Origin: Oscillospiraceae bacterium
GTDB lineage: Bacteria; Bacillota; Clostridia; Oscillospirales; Ruminococcaceae
Length of the DNA: 64,000 bases
Direction of reading: 5' to 3'
NCBI GenBank assembly: GCA_021769725.1
Contig: JAETSI010000010.1
Span: 24,974 to 88,973, forward strand
In this document: piece by piece, positions 24,895-33,028 of the stretch
Position numbering within the stretch: the stretch's first letter is position 1
Layout: every line of letters begins with the position of its first letter
Program-made: the position numbers and the translations under genes
The notes under the pieces: generated by a model
Seen by the model: the letters and a program-made list of their open reading frames with translations, nothing else
Told to the model about the DNA's origin: nothing
Databases searched by the model: none

Positions 24895-25369
24895 ACAGTA
24901 TCAGATATTCTGTGCTCACGTTTTTTTCACGGGCATACTTACTGCCGAATAGCTCCATTGTATCATTTCCGACAATAAGTATCATGTCCGAATCGTCTAT
25001 CATATGTATATCCGCAAGATCGCAGCAGTCGGTTGTATAGTAATTGGAGGTTATAATTACCTTATCAGCCCGGGCGTGAACGTTGAAAAAACGTTCACGG
25101 TGTTCTTCATTCCAGTCAGTTGCCTGTTCCTCGTAGGGCATGGCTATATACAGTCCGATATCGTTGTACATTTTCAGGGCTATGATTATTTCTGCACACC
25201 ACAGAGGCACACCGTATTCACAGTTCAGCCAGAATCGATCATATCCCCTGCGATACAGTTGCCATATCTTGCTGCGCAGTCTGGTTTTTATTTCAGGATA
25301 TGGCAGTCTGCATTCGTTTTTACAGGCAATATCAAGCTCTTTTACGTTAGAAATTATCGTGCAGGTCAT
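24893..25369 (-). CDS. DUF1273/YpsA-like SLOG-family protein
   Basis: This 158-aa cytosolic protein has the pattern of the DUF1273 branch of the SLOG nucleotide-binding superfamily: RGYDRFWLNCEYGVPLWCAEIIIALK, IGLYIAMPYEEQATDW and DDSDMILIVGN. Members are thought to bind nucleotides or nucleotide-like ligands; B. subtilis YpsA affects cell division and stress tolerance. The usual GGALG-type glycine motif is replaced here by NCEYGVPLWC, so ligand binding is uncertain. It is transcribed away from a ribbon-helix-helix gene, from a promoter inside an inverted-repeat region. Confidence 0.7.
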   Translation of the reverse strand: MTCTIISNVKELDIACKNECRLPYPEIKTRLRSKIWQLYRRGYDRFWLNCEYGVPLWCAEIIIALKMYNDIGLYIAMPYEEQATDWNEEHRERFFNVHARADKVIITSNYYTTDCCDLADIHMIDDSDMILIVGNDTMELFGSKYAREKNVSTEYLIL

Positions 25370-25399
25370 GGGATCCTCATTTCATATGTTATTTTCTAT

Positions 25400-25450
25400 C
25401 ACATATAATATAACATATATTTTGTGCTGATGTCAAGATATAATATATGT
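25400..25450. promoter_or_regulatory. Divergent promoter region with inverted repeats
   Basis: CACATATAATATA at 25400 is the imperfect inverse of TATAATATATGTG ending at 25450 (11 of 13 positions). The minus-strand promoter TTGACA (25431-25436)-18-TATATT (25407-25412) lies between and over the arms, and a plus-strand TATAAT is at 25438-25443. It is a likely operator for the adjacent ribbon-helix-helix protein. Confidence 0.6.
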
Positions 25451-25466
25451 GAGGTGATAACAACAA

Positions 25467-25661
25467 ATGGCTAAAAAGCTGCAAATAACCAAAAAGTCAA
25501 ATCTGAAAGGCAATGACGGTTACAAAACGTTTTCTATCCGTGTAAAGGAAGATATTGTTGAAAAGCTTGACGACATATCTGTCAAGACAAACAGAAGCAG
25601 AAATGAACTGATAAATCTGCTGCTGGAATTCGGCATAGAAAACAGTGAGATCATAGATTAG
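25467..25661 (+). CDS. Ribbon-helix-helix (CopG/MetJ-Arc type) DNA-binding protein
   Basis: This 64-aa protein has a basic N-terminus, then the beta-strand YKTFSIRVKEDIVEKLDDIS and helix-turn-helix NRSRNELINLLLEFGIEN typical of ribbon-helix-helix dimers. GAGGTGA lies nine bases before the ATG. It has no toxin gene downstream in the same orientation, so an antitoxin role is not supported. It is divergent from the SLOG-family gene with an inverted-repeat operator between them, which suggests autoregulation and control of that neighbour. Confidence 0.78.
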   Translation: MAKKLQITKKSNLKGNDGYKTFSIRVKEDIVEKLDDISVKTNRSRNELINLLLEFGIENSEIID

Positions 25662-25778
25662 AGTCTGTTCCTGAAATATTATGTCAATATGCACAAAAAT
25701 AAAGGCAAAAAATTTATCTCTTATAAATTCCTACAAAAATTAACGAAAAAATTCACAATTCTTCAATAAATCAGCGTA

Positions 25779-25807
25779 TTTACATATTATACATTTTGTA
25801 TTATAAT
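25779..25807 (+). promoter_or_regulatory. Promoter of the XRE regulator gene
   Basis: TTTACA and TATAAT are separated by 17 bp in a very AT-rich stretch about 40 bp before the ATG. Confidence 0.65.
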
Positions 25808-25845
25808 AATAATGTCGTTTAAATAACATTTCAGGAGGAACATTT

Positions 25846-26562
25846 ATGAATTCCGATTTTGCACGAATCATAACATTACAGAGAAAAGAACGTCATATCA
25901 GTCAGAAGCAGGCAGCGACAGATCTCGGAATTTCTCAGGCTCTTCTTTCGCACTATGAAAAGGGTATACGTGAATGCGGTCTTAATTTTCTTGTGAAAAT
26001 AGCAGATTACTACAATGTATCCTGTGATTATCTTCTTGGCAGAACGCCCGACCCAGAGGGAAAAACTATAACCGTTGAGGATATTCCTGATGATGACGGT
26101 AATAACAGCCTTGAAATGCCTTCTCCCGAAATTATAAATTTCAACAGAAGAATCATCAACAATTCGATAAGCCTTCTTTTCAGCCTTGCCCAGAAAGCAA
26201 ACAGCATAACTCTTATAAAAGAGGTATCGTCTTATCTCATGCTTTCTGTTTATAAGCTGTTCAGAATAATTTATAATGCAAATCCACATAACGATCAGAA
26301 ACTTTTCCGCATACCAAAGGTCATTGCCAATGACAGCGCCAACGCTATTGTATCTATGAGCGAGGCGAATATCAAGGCATCGTCCTGCGGTATTCCGCTG
26401 GATGGAAACGATTGTATTGACAATTTTGATACCCTGTACGTCACTACCGCAACGCTTCAGAAGGATTATGCACAGTATTCGTCTTCACTTTTGAACCTTA
26501 TAAAGCGCAGCGAGGACAGCATTGCCCGCACCCGTGCGAAATATCGTCCGGACGGAAAATAA
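25846..26562 (+). CDS. XRE-family transcriptional regulator
   Basis: This 238-aa protein has a Cro/CI helix-turn-helix at residues 7-65 (SQKQAATDLGISQALLSHYEKG, CDYLLGRT). The remaining 170 residues are helical with no recognisable catalytic motif. They include NNSISLLFSLAQKANSITLIKEVSSYLMLSVYKLFRI, which looks like a dimerisation region. AGGAGG precedes the ATG. It has its own promoter and is followed by the TrpB-like gene 46 bp later. Similar HTH proteins with this long helical tail recur in Ruminococcus-type genomes, but the target is unknown. Confidence 0.82.
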   Translation: MNSDFARIITLQRKERHISQKQAATDLGISQALLSHYEKGIRECGLNFLVKIADYYNVSCDYLLGRTPDPEGKTITVEDIPDDDGNNSLEMPSPEIINFNRRIINNSISLLFSLAQKANSITLIKEVSSYLMLSVYKLFRIIYNANPHNDQKLFRIPKVIANDSANAIVSMSEANIKASSCGIPLDGNDCIDNFDTLYVTTATLQKDYAQYSSSLLNLIKRSEDSIARTRAKYRPDGK

Positions 26563-26608
26563 TCACAGGTTAATAGATTGATAATATATAACAAAGGAGT
26601 CTTTATTC

Positions 26609-27979
26609 ATGTCAAATACTAATATCCCGTACAAAATTTATCTTGAAGAAAGCGAGATGCCAAAAGAGTGGTACAATGTCCGTGCAGATATGAAGAAAAA
26701 ACCTGCGCCGCTGCTCAATCCGGCAACTCTCAGTCCAGTTACAGCAGAGGATCTTGAACCGGTATTCTGTAAGGAACTCGTAGCTCAGGAACTGAATGAG
26801 ACAGACCGCTATATTGCAATTCCGGAGGAAATACAGGACTTTTACAAAATGTATCGTCCTTCTCCGCTGGTAAGAGCTTACTGTCTTGAAAAAAAGCTGG
26901 GAACTCCGGCAAAGATCTACTATAAATTTGAGGGCAACAATACAAGCGGCAGCCACAAGCTCAATTCTGCCATTGCTCAGGCATATTATGCAAAAAAGCA
27001 GGGACTGAAAGGCGTTACAACGGAAACGGGCGCAGGTCAGTGGGGAACAGCACTTTCAATGGCGTGTTCCTACTTCGATCTCGACTGTCAGGTATACATG
27101 GTAAAGGTATCTTACGAGCAGAAGCCTTTCCGCCGTGAGGTAATGAGAACATACGGCGCAGCCGTTACGCCTTCTCCGTCTGAAACCACAGAAGTGGGAC
27201 GAAAAATACTTGCCGAATTTCCAGGTACGGGCGGAAGCCTTGGATGCGCTATATCTGAGGCAGTTGAAGCTGCAACGACACAGGACGGCTACAGATATGT
27301 TCTTGGAAGCGTTCTTTCACAGGTTCTCCTCCACCAGTCGGTAATAGGAATGGAAACAAAGACCGCAATGGATAAGTATGGCATCAAACCAGATATCATT
27401 ATCGGATGTGCCGGAGGCGGTTCAAATCTTGGCGGACTCATTTCTCCTTTCATGGGAGAAAAGCTCAGGGGCGAGGCAGATTATCGTTTTATTGCCGTTG
27501 AGCCGGCATCGTGTCCCAGTCTTACAAGAGGCGTCTATGCGTATGATTTCTGCGATACCGGAAAGGTTTGTCCGCTCCAGAAGATGTATACGCTTGGCAG
27601 CGGATTTATGCCGTCGCCCAATCATGCGGGGGGGCTGAGATACCACGGTATGAGTGCGGTTCTTTCCGAGCTTTACGATCAGGGTCTTATGGAAGCTGTG
27701 GCTGTTGAGCAGACTTCCGTATTTGAAGCGGCTCAGATGTTTGCAAGAGTAGAGGGAATACTTCCTGCCCCTGAGAGCAGTCATGCTATCAAGGCTGCTG
27801 TTGACGAAGCAATAAAGTGCAGGGAGACAGGCGAAGAAAAAACGATTCTCTTTGGTCTTACCGGCACAGGATATTTTGATATGTACGCTTACGGTGCATA
27901 TAACGACGGAAAAATGACTGATTATATCCCCACAGACGAGGAGATCAAGAGGTCTACAGACATGCTGCCCAAGGTGTGA
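26609..27979 (+). CDS. TrpB2-type tryptophan synthase beta-like protein
   Basis: This 456-aa PLP enzyme is of the long TrpB2 class. The PLP lysine lies in GSHKLNSAIAQAYYAKK, the catalytic Glu region in TTETGAGQWG, the phosphate-binding loop in CAGGGSNLGG, and the C-terminus has the LTGTGYFD motif. TrpB2 enzymes make tryptophan from indole and serine without a bound TrpA. No trp operon genes are near, which suits a stand-alone indole-salvage role. AAAGGAG precedes the ATG and a strong terminator follows. Confidence 0.92.
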   Translation: MSNTNIPYKIYLEESEMPKEWYNVRADMKKKPAPLLNPATLSPVTAEDLEPVFCKELVAQELNETDRYIAIPEEIQDFYKMYRPSPLVRAYCLEKKLGTPAKIYYKFEGNNTSGSHKLNSAIAQAYYAKKQGLKGVTTETGAGQWGTALSMACSYFDLDCQVYMVKVSYEQKPFRREVMRTYGAAVTPSPSETTEVGRKILAEFPGTGGSLGCAISEAVEAATTQDGYRYVLGSVLSQVLLHQSVIGMETKTAMDKYGIKPDIIIGCAGGGSNLGGLISPFMGEKLRGEADYRFIAVEPASCPSLTRGVYAYDFCDTGKVCPLQKMYTLGSGFMPSPNHAGGLRYHGMSAVLSELYDQGLMEAVAVEQTSVFEAAQMFARVEGILPAPESSHAIKAAVDEAIKCRETGEEKTILFGLTGTGYFDMYAYGAYNDGKMTDYIPTDEEIKRSTDMLPKV

Positions 27980-27998
27980 TAAGGCAATAATTTTACAG

Positions 27999-28037
27999 GC
28001 AGGGTACAGGGAAGTTCCTGTCCCTGCTTTTATTTTT
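27999..28037 (+). terminator. Intrinsic terminator after the TrpB2 gene
   Basis: GCAGGG and CAGG pair with CCTG and CCCTGC around a six-base loop, followed by TTTTATTTTT. It separates the enzyme gene from the carbohydrate-uptake locus. Confidence 0.85.
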
Positions 28038-28056
28038 AGAACAGGAGGGTCTGGTG

Positions 28057-30948
28057 ATGATAAGAACGGTAATTATCTGTCTCATGTCAGTCTGGCTGGT
28101 ATTGTGCGGAGAACTTCCGGCATTTGCGGAAGAGATATACACTCCGTCAGAGCAGACCCTTGAAGCAATGGAAAAGGATTACTATTCATTTGAACCGGAA
28201 GATCCTGATCTTCTTTCTTACGGCAGTTATTACGATAAGTACTGCGGAGAGTTCCGCCCGGATGAGAAAATAATCGTCAATGCGGAGGACTTTTCATTTC
28301 CGGACGAATCGGCGGAGCTTGTGAGTCATACTGCTGAAAATAAAGCCGTAAAAGCCGTAGTCTGGAATGAAAGCGGCGGAGAAGCTGTTTGTACCTTAAA
28401 TGTTCCCACCACCGGAATTTACTGTCTGCGTGCAGACTACTGTCCGCTTTCCGAAACAAGCCAGACTATAGAGCTTTCCCTTGAAATAGATGGAAAACTG
28501 CCTTTTGAAGCGGCTTCACGACTGACTCTCGGCAGGGTATGGGTAAATGAAAGAAAAATATATGATGATTCTCACGGAAATCAGATACGTCCGCCGCAGG
28601 TGCAGCAGGAGATTCGCCGGAGCTGTTTTTTCGGCGACCCTGACGGTCTTTTCGGCGATCCGCTGATTTTTTGTCTTGAGGAGGGCAGACATGAGATTAC
28701 TGTTTCTTCGGGGGCGGGTCAGCTTGCGCTGGAGGGACTGTGCTTTGAAAATCCGCCGGAGCTGCTTTCCTATGAGGAATACCGAAATTCGGAAGCAACT
28801 GAAATAACTCCGGAGAATACGCCGTCCAGACTTTTCAGGATAGAGGGTGAACAAGCGGCAGTCAAGTCTGATGCCACGCTGTGCGCAAATTTCGACAGTG
28901 TTAATTATCTTGTTTCTCCCTCTGACTCGTCAAGGATAGTTTACAATACTTTCGGAGGAGAAAACTGGAGCAAGCCTCTTCAGTTTGTCACCTGGAATAT
29001 CTCCCGGGAGGATGTGGGCAACGACGGCTGGTATAAAATCGGCATAAAATACAGGCAGAACTTTCAGAGAGGGTTCAGTTCCAACAGACGTATCTATCTT
29101 GACGGCAGGGTTGTCTGTTCCGAAATGGATGAGGTGCGTTTTGCCTATGACAGCGACTGGAACATTGCATCGCCGGATGTATTTGTATATCTTGATGCAG
29201 GTGCGGATCATACGCTGACAATGGAAGTTGTTCCGGGAGAAACGGGCAATTCCATGCGTCGACTTGAAGAAGTTCTTGACGAGATAAATACGCAGTATCG
29301 GCAGATTCTTATGATAACCGGGCCGTCACCGGATAAATATACAGATTACTATGTCCATGAAAAGCTTCCCGGTCTGACAGAGCGGCTGGAAGAATTGTCA
29401 GGGCAGCTTAAAGATATCCAGTCGGAACTGGAAGGAATGAGCGGTTCTTACGGTTCAGAGGCGGCAGTTATCGGCAATATGGCAGTTATACTTGACAAAT
29501 GCGTTGAAAAGCCGATCAAAATTCCCTCATATCTTGCCCGGATAAAGGACAGCATAACTTCGGTCTCAGCATGGATGTGTGAATGCCGTGAGCAGCCGCT
29601 GGAGATCGACTATATAGAATTCGCCACAATGGACAGGGAATTCACAAGTTGTAAGCGAAAGCTTTTAAAGTCTGCGGAATTCAGCATTAAGGCGTTTATT
29701 TCCTCATTTTTTCAGGACTACACCACCCTCTCCGATGTTACGGGAGAAGAAGCTGTAGAAGTCTGGGTGGCTATGGGCAGAGATCAGGCGGAACTGGTCC
29801 GTGAAATGACGGAAAGCCAGTTTATTCCGGAATACGGCATACCTGTTTCTGTAAACCTTGTAAGCGGCGGTGTGGTGGAATCGGCTCTTGCGGGAAAAGC
29901 TCCCGATGTGGCGCTGTTTCTGGGTAAAGAATTTCCGGTCAACCTTGCTTCACGAGGGCTTCTTACCGATCTTTCGCAGTATGATGATTTCAATGCGGTC
30001 ATGCAACGCTTCGGGGACAGTGCAGCGGTGCAGTATTCATGGAACGACGGCTGTTACGGAATTCCCCTGACACGTTCGTTCCCTATGATGTTCTACCGGA
30101 CGGATATTCTCTCGGAGCTGGGGTACGATCATCCCCCTGAGACATGGGGCGAGCTTATGGATATGCTCCCTGCTATACAGCGTAACTATATGTCAGTGGG
30201 ACTGGTACTTCCTTCGTCTGATATATCTCCTGCGACCGAAGCCGGACATACCTTTGCAATGCTCATGCTGCAAAACGGCAGGAACTACTTCAGTGATGAT
30301 CTTACGGTGTCCTGCTTTGATTCCATAGAGGCGTACCGCAGCTTTGAGCAGTGGACGGATTTCTACACCAAGTACAGTTTTGAGCAGTCCTATGATGCTT
30401 TCAGTCGGTTCAGAACAGGGGAATATCCTATAGTTATAGCCGAATACAGCTTTTTCAATCAGCTTGAGGGAGCTTCTCCCGAAATAGGCGGATTGTGGGA
30501 CTTCTGTCAGGTGCCGGGAACGCTCAGGACAGACGGTACGATTTCTCACGCCGCAAATTCCAGCGGTACGGGAGCAGTGATATTCAGCAGTGCGGAAAAT
30601 CAGGAAGGTGCATGGGAATTTGTGAAATGGTTTACCGGCACGGATGTACAGGCTGAGTTCGGAGCACGTCTGGAGGGGCTGAACGGAGTAATGGGACGCT
30701 ATGACGCAGCCGACCCGCAGGCGCTTAGTCAGCTTTCCTGGTCGGAGGACGAACTGGTACGTCTTATGGATCAGTGGGAGGAACTGGAGGAGATCCCGGT
30801 TATTCCGGCATCGTATGCCGTTACAAGAAATATCATGAACGCTTTCCGTGAGGTTGTGAACAAGCAGGAAAATCCACGTGATACGCTGCTCTGGTACAAC
30901 AGAGATATCAACGATGAGATAAAGCGAAAAAACGAAACAATGAAGTAA
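28057..30948 (+). CDS. Large exported solute-binding protein with carbohydrate-binding-like N-terminal domains
   Basis: This 963-aa protein has a cleavable signal peptide (ending AFA) rather than a lipobox. Two beta-sandwich-like regions with carbohydrate-binding character lie at about 75-175 and 265-395 (TTGIYCLRADYCPLSE, DGWYKIGIKYRQ). A coiled segment follows at about 405-470. An extracellular solute-binding domain starts near residue 565 (VEVWVAMGRDQAELVREM) and keeps the APDVALFLG and GCYGIPLTRSFPMMFY signatures. It is about twice the usual length. The ATG is favoured over the GTG three bases earlier because AGGAGGGT lies seven bases upstream. It heads the uptake locus, 11 bp before the first permease. 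It should capture a complex glycan or its fragment. Confidence 0.83.
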   Translation: MIRTVIICLMSVWLVLCGELPAFAEEIYTPSEQTLEAMEKDYYSFEPEDPDLLSYGSYYDKYCGEFRPDEKIIVNAEDFSFPDESAELVSHTAENKAVKAVVWNESGGEAVCTLNVPTTGIYCLRADYCPLSETSQTIELSLEIDGKLPFEAASRLTLGRVWVNERKIYDDSHGNQIRPPQVQQEIRRSCFFGDPDGLFGDPLIFCLEEGRHEITVSSGAGQLALEGLCFENPPELLSYEEYRNSEATEITPENTPSRLFRIEGEQAAVKSDATLCANFDSVNYLVSPSDSSRIVYNTFGGENWSKPLQFVTWNISREDVGNDGWYKIGIKYRQNFQRGFSSNRRIYLDGRVVCSEMDEVRFAYDSDWNIASPDVFVYLDAGADHTLTMEVVPGETGNSMRRLEEVLDEINTQYRQILMITGPSPDKYTDYYVHEKLPGLTERLEELSGQLKDIQSELEGMSGSYGSEAAVIGNMAVILDKCVEKPIKIPSYLARIKDSITSVSAWMCECREQPLEIDYIEFATMDREFTSCKRKLLKSAEFSIKAFISSFFQDYTTLSDVTGEEAVEVWVAMGRDQAELVREMTESQFIPEYGIPVSVNLVSGGVVESALAGKAPDVALFLGKEFPVNLASRGLLTDLSQYDDFNAVMQRFGDSAAVQYSWNDGCYGIPLTRSFPMMFYRTDILSELGYDHPPETWGELMDMLPAIQRNYMSVGLVLPSSDISPATEAGHTFAMLMLQNGRNYFSDDLTVSCFDSIEAYRSFEQWTDFYTKYSFEQSYDAFSRFRTGEYPIVIAEYSFFNQLEGASPEIGGLWDFCQVPGTLRTDGTISHAANSSGTGAVIFSSAENQEGAWEFVKWFTGTDVQAEFGARLEGLNGVMGRYDAADPQALSQLSWSEDELVRLMDQWEELEEIPVIPASYAVTRNIMNAFREVVNKQENPRDTLLWYNRDINDEIKRKNETMK

Positions 30949-30959
30949 GAGGTCAGTAC

Positions 30960-31868
30960 ATGAGAAAAAAGGCGGAGATACGGAAAACTTTCCGGGAGAT
31001 AAGAAAAAACAAGGCGTGTTACGCCATGCTTGCACCGTTTATGATACTGTTTATTCTGTTCACCGTGATACCCGTAGTGATGTCCATTCCGATAGGATTC
31101 ACTGATTTCAACATGGTTCAGAAGCCTGAATTTGTAGGACTGTCAAATTTCCGGACGCTTTTTCTTTCGGATAAGGTTTTTATGGGTTCTATCCGTGTAA
31201 CGATAGTTTTTGCCCTGCTTACAGGTCCGGTGAGCTATGTACTCTGTTTTCTGATCGCATGGCTGATAAACGGAATGCCAAGGCATCTGCGGACAATTTT
31301 CACCCTGATCTTCTATATACCGTCACTGGCAGCGGTATATACCGTGTGGCAGTTGATATTCAGCGGCGATATGAACGGCTATCTCAACTCATTCCTGATT
31401 GATCTGGGAATTATCAATGCTCCGGTACAGTGGCTGACAGACGGAAGATATGTGCTTGGAGTTACCGTTGTCGTACAGCTATGGATTTCACTGGGCGCCG
31501 GATTTCTTGCTCTCCGTGCAGGGTTTCAGAATATTGATCCGGTGCTGTATGAGGCAGGAGCGATAGAGGGTATACGAAATAAGTGGCAGGAACTTATATA
31601 TATCGTTATACCATCTATGACGCCTCAGCTGATGTTTGCAGCGGTGATGCAGATTGTAAGCTCCTTTACGGCAGGTACAGTGGCGCAGAATCTGGTAGGC
31701 TTTCCAAGTACAGATTATAAGGCGCATACGGTCATGACTCACGCTTATGATTACGGCTGGGAGCGTTACGAAATGGGATATGCTTCGGCTATATGTATGA
31801 TACTGTTTATAATTATGTTTTTTCTCAGTCGTCTTATAGCAAAGGGTCTTAAAAAGATTGCAGGATAA
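30960..31868 (+). CDS. Carbohydrate ABC transporter permease, MalF type
   Basis: This 302-aa protein has six membrane helices and the EAA loop that contacts the ATPase (YEAGAIEGIRNKWQELIYIVIPSM, about 195-220). The opening KACYAMLAPFMILFILFTVIPV is typical of sugar permeases. It follows the binding-protein gene by 11 bp and precedes the MalG-type partner. No ATPase gene occurs in the locus, so a shared MsmK-type ATPase encoded elsewhere is inferred. Confidence 0.92.
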   Translation: MRKKAEIRKTFREIRKNKACYAMLAPFMILFILFTVIPVVMSIPIGFTDFNMVQKPEFVGLSNFRTLFLSDKVFMGSIRVTIVFALLTGPVSYVLCFLIAWLINGMPRHLRTIFTLIFYIPSLAAVYTVWQLIFSGDMNGYLNSFLIDLGIINAPVQWLTDGRYVLGVTVVVQLWISLGAGFLALRAGFQNIDPVLYEAGAIEGIRNKWQELIYIVIPSMTPQLMFAAVMQIVSSFTAGTVAQNLVGFPSTDYKAHTVMTHAYDYGWERYEMGYASAICMILFIIMFFLSRLIAKGLKKIAG

Positions 31869-31908
31869 ATTAATTTTACTGTACTGTCACTTATAGGAGG
31901 TGCGGCGG

Positions 31909-32784
31909 ATGTCTGCGGATATAAAAAAGCTCAGGGAGTCAAACAGACCGGCAGGGCGGAAATATGGCGGAACGGCACTTTCGTTTGTATTCCTGAGCAT
32001 ACTGGGACTTTTTATGATATTTCCGATATATCTGACCGTGGTAATGGCTGTAAAGCCTGTGGAAGAACTTTTTGTATTTCCGCCGAAGCTTTATGCGATA
32101 CGTCCTACTCTTGATAATTTCCGTGATATGTTTGCCGCCGTAAGGCAGAACCGTGTTCCGTTTTCAAGATATGTATTCAACAGTGTTTTTGTGACAGTTT
32201 CGGTAACGGCAGCCCAGTGTGTGTTTGCTTCAATGGCTGCTTTTGTACTGGCAAAATGCAAATTTCCGGGAAGCAGGATAATAAATGGCATTATCGTCAC
32301 GTCCCTTCTTTATCAGAGCAGCGTTATTTATATTATGCAGTATATGGTCATGGCGAAGCTCCGGATAATAGATTCTCCACTGGCACTTATTCTTCCGGCG
32401 GCAGCTTCGCCTATGGGAGTTTTTCTGATGCGGCAGTCTATCAGTCAGATTCCCGATTCCGTGCTCGACGCCGCAAAGGTGGACGGCGCAGGGCTTTTCC
32501 GGATATGCTGGCAGATCGTTATCCCGAACCAGAAGCCGGCTCTCATGACTCTTATGATCTTCGCTTTTCAGGCAGCCTGGAACATTCAGGGGAGCGGGGT
32601 CATTTTCCGTGAGCAGTACAAGACTCTTCCGGCAGCGGTCGCTCAGGTGTCGTCTTCCGGTATGGCACGAGCCGGAGTGGCTATGGCAGCTTCCGTATTC
32701 ATGCTGGTACCGCCGGCAGTCGTGTTTATCCTGGCACAGCGGTATGTTATCGAGACTATGGCGCACTCCGGCATCAGGGATTAA
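31909..32784 (+). CDS. Carbohydrate ABC transporter permease, MalG type
   Basis: This 291-aa permease has six helices and the EAA loop DAAKVDGAGLFRICWQIVIPN. AGGAGG eight bases before the ATG fixes the start; the GTG in the ORF track overlaps the Shine-Dalgarno. It should pair with the MalF-type protein encoded 40 bp upstream. A structured repeat follows directly and may end or weaken the transcript before the NHL-Yip1 gene. Confidence 0.92.
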   Translation: MSADIKKLRESNRPAGRKYGGTALSFVFLSILGLFMIFPIYLTVVMAVKPVEELFVFPPKLYAIRPTLDNFRDMFAAVRQNRVPFSRYVFNSVFVTVSVTAAQCVFASMAAFVLAKCKFPGSRIINGIIVTSLLYQSSVIYIMQYMVMAKLRIIDSPLALILPAAASPMGVFLMRQSISQIPDSVLDAAKVDGAGLFRICWQIVIPNQKPALMTLMIFAFQAAWNIQGSGVIFREQYKTLPAAVAQVSSSGMARAGVAMAASVFMLVPPAVVFILAQRYVIETMAHSGIRD

Positions 32785-32797
32785 GGCGACCAATAAT

Positions 32798-32980
32798 GGC
32801 AACTTACGTGGGGACGCTGTCCCCACACCCCTGCCAAAGGGGTGTAAATCCCCTTTGGAATCCCAGTATTGCTTGTTCTTATTACCCCGTAAAGGGGCAA
32901 TAAGAACAAACAGAGCAGAAAGCCCATAGAGAAAATCTCCTTTTGACACGAGTATAAGAAACAGAATCACGTAAGTGCCG
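32798..32980 (+). repeat. Structured TIR-bounded repeat element, short form
   Basis: The ends carry an inverted repeat (GGCAACTTACGTG against CACGTAAGTGCCG). Inside are GTGGGGAC-gct-GTCCCCAC, CCAAAGGGG with CCCCTTTGG, and a long hairpin (TTGTTCTTATT with AATAAGAACAA around CCCCGTAAAGGGG). The order matches the element at 14749 while the third stem has changed completely. It fills the gap between two transporter-locus genes; no gene is seen in it. Confidence 0.75.
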
Positions 32981-33028
32981 TTGTTGTTGCCTTAATAGCT
33001 TATAATATCTGTGAACGTTGGTGAATGA

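Noticed and set aside
25467-25661. Ribbon-helix-helix protein as antitoxin of a toxin-antitoxin pair
   Set aside because: No small toxin gene lies directly downstream; the next gene is a separate XRE regulator with its own promoter.
26609-27979. Part of a tryptophan biosynthesis operon
   Set aside because: No trpA, trpC, trpD, trpE or trpF gene is adjacent, and the sequence type is the stand-alone TrpB2 form.
30193-31035. 280-aa minus-strand ORF opposite the 963-aa binding protein gene
   Set aside because: It is a shadow of the coding strand, with a Cys/His-rich composition typical of antisense reading and no ribosome binding site.
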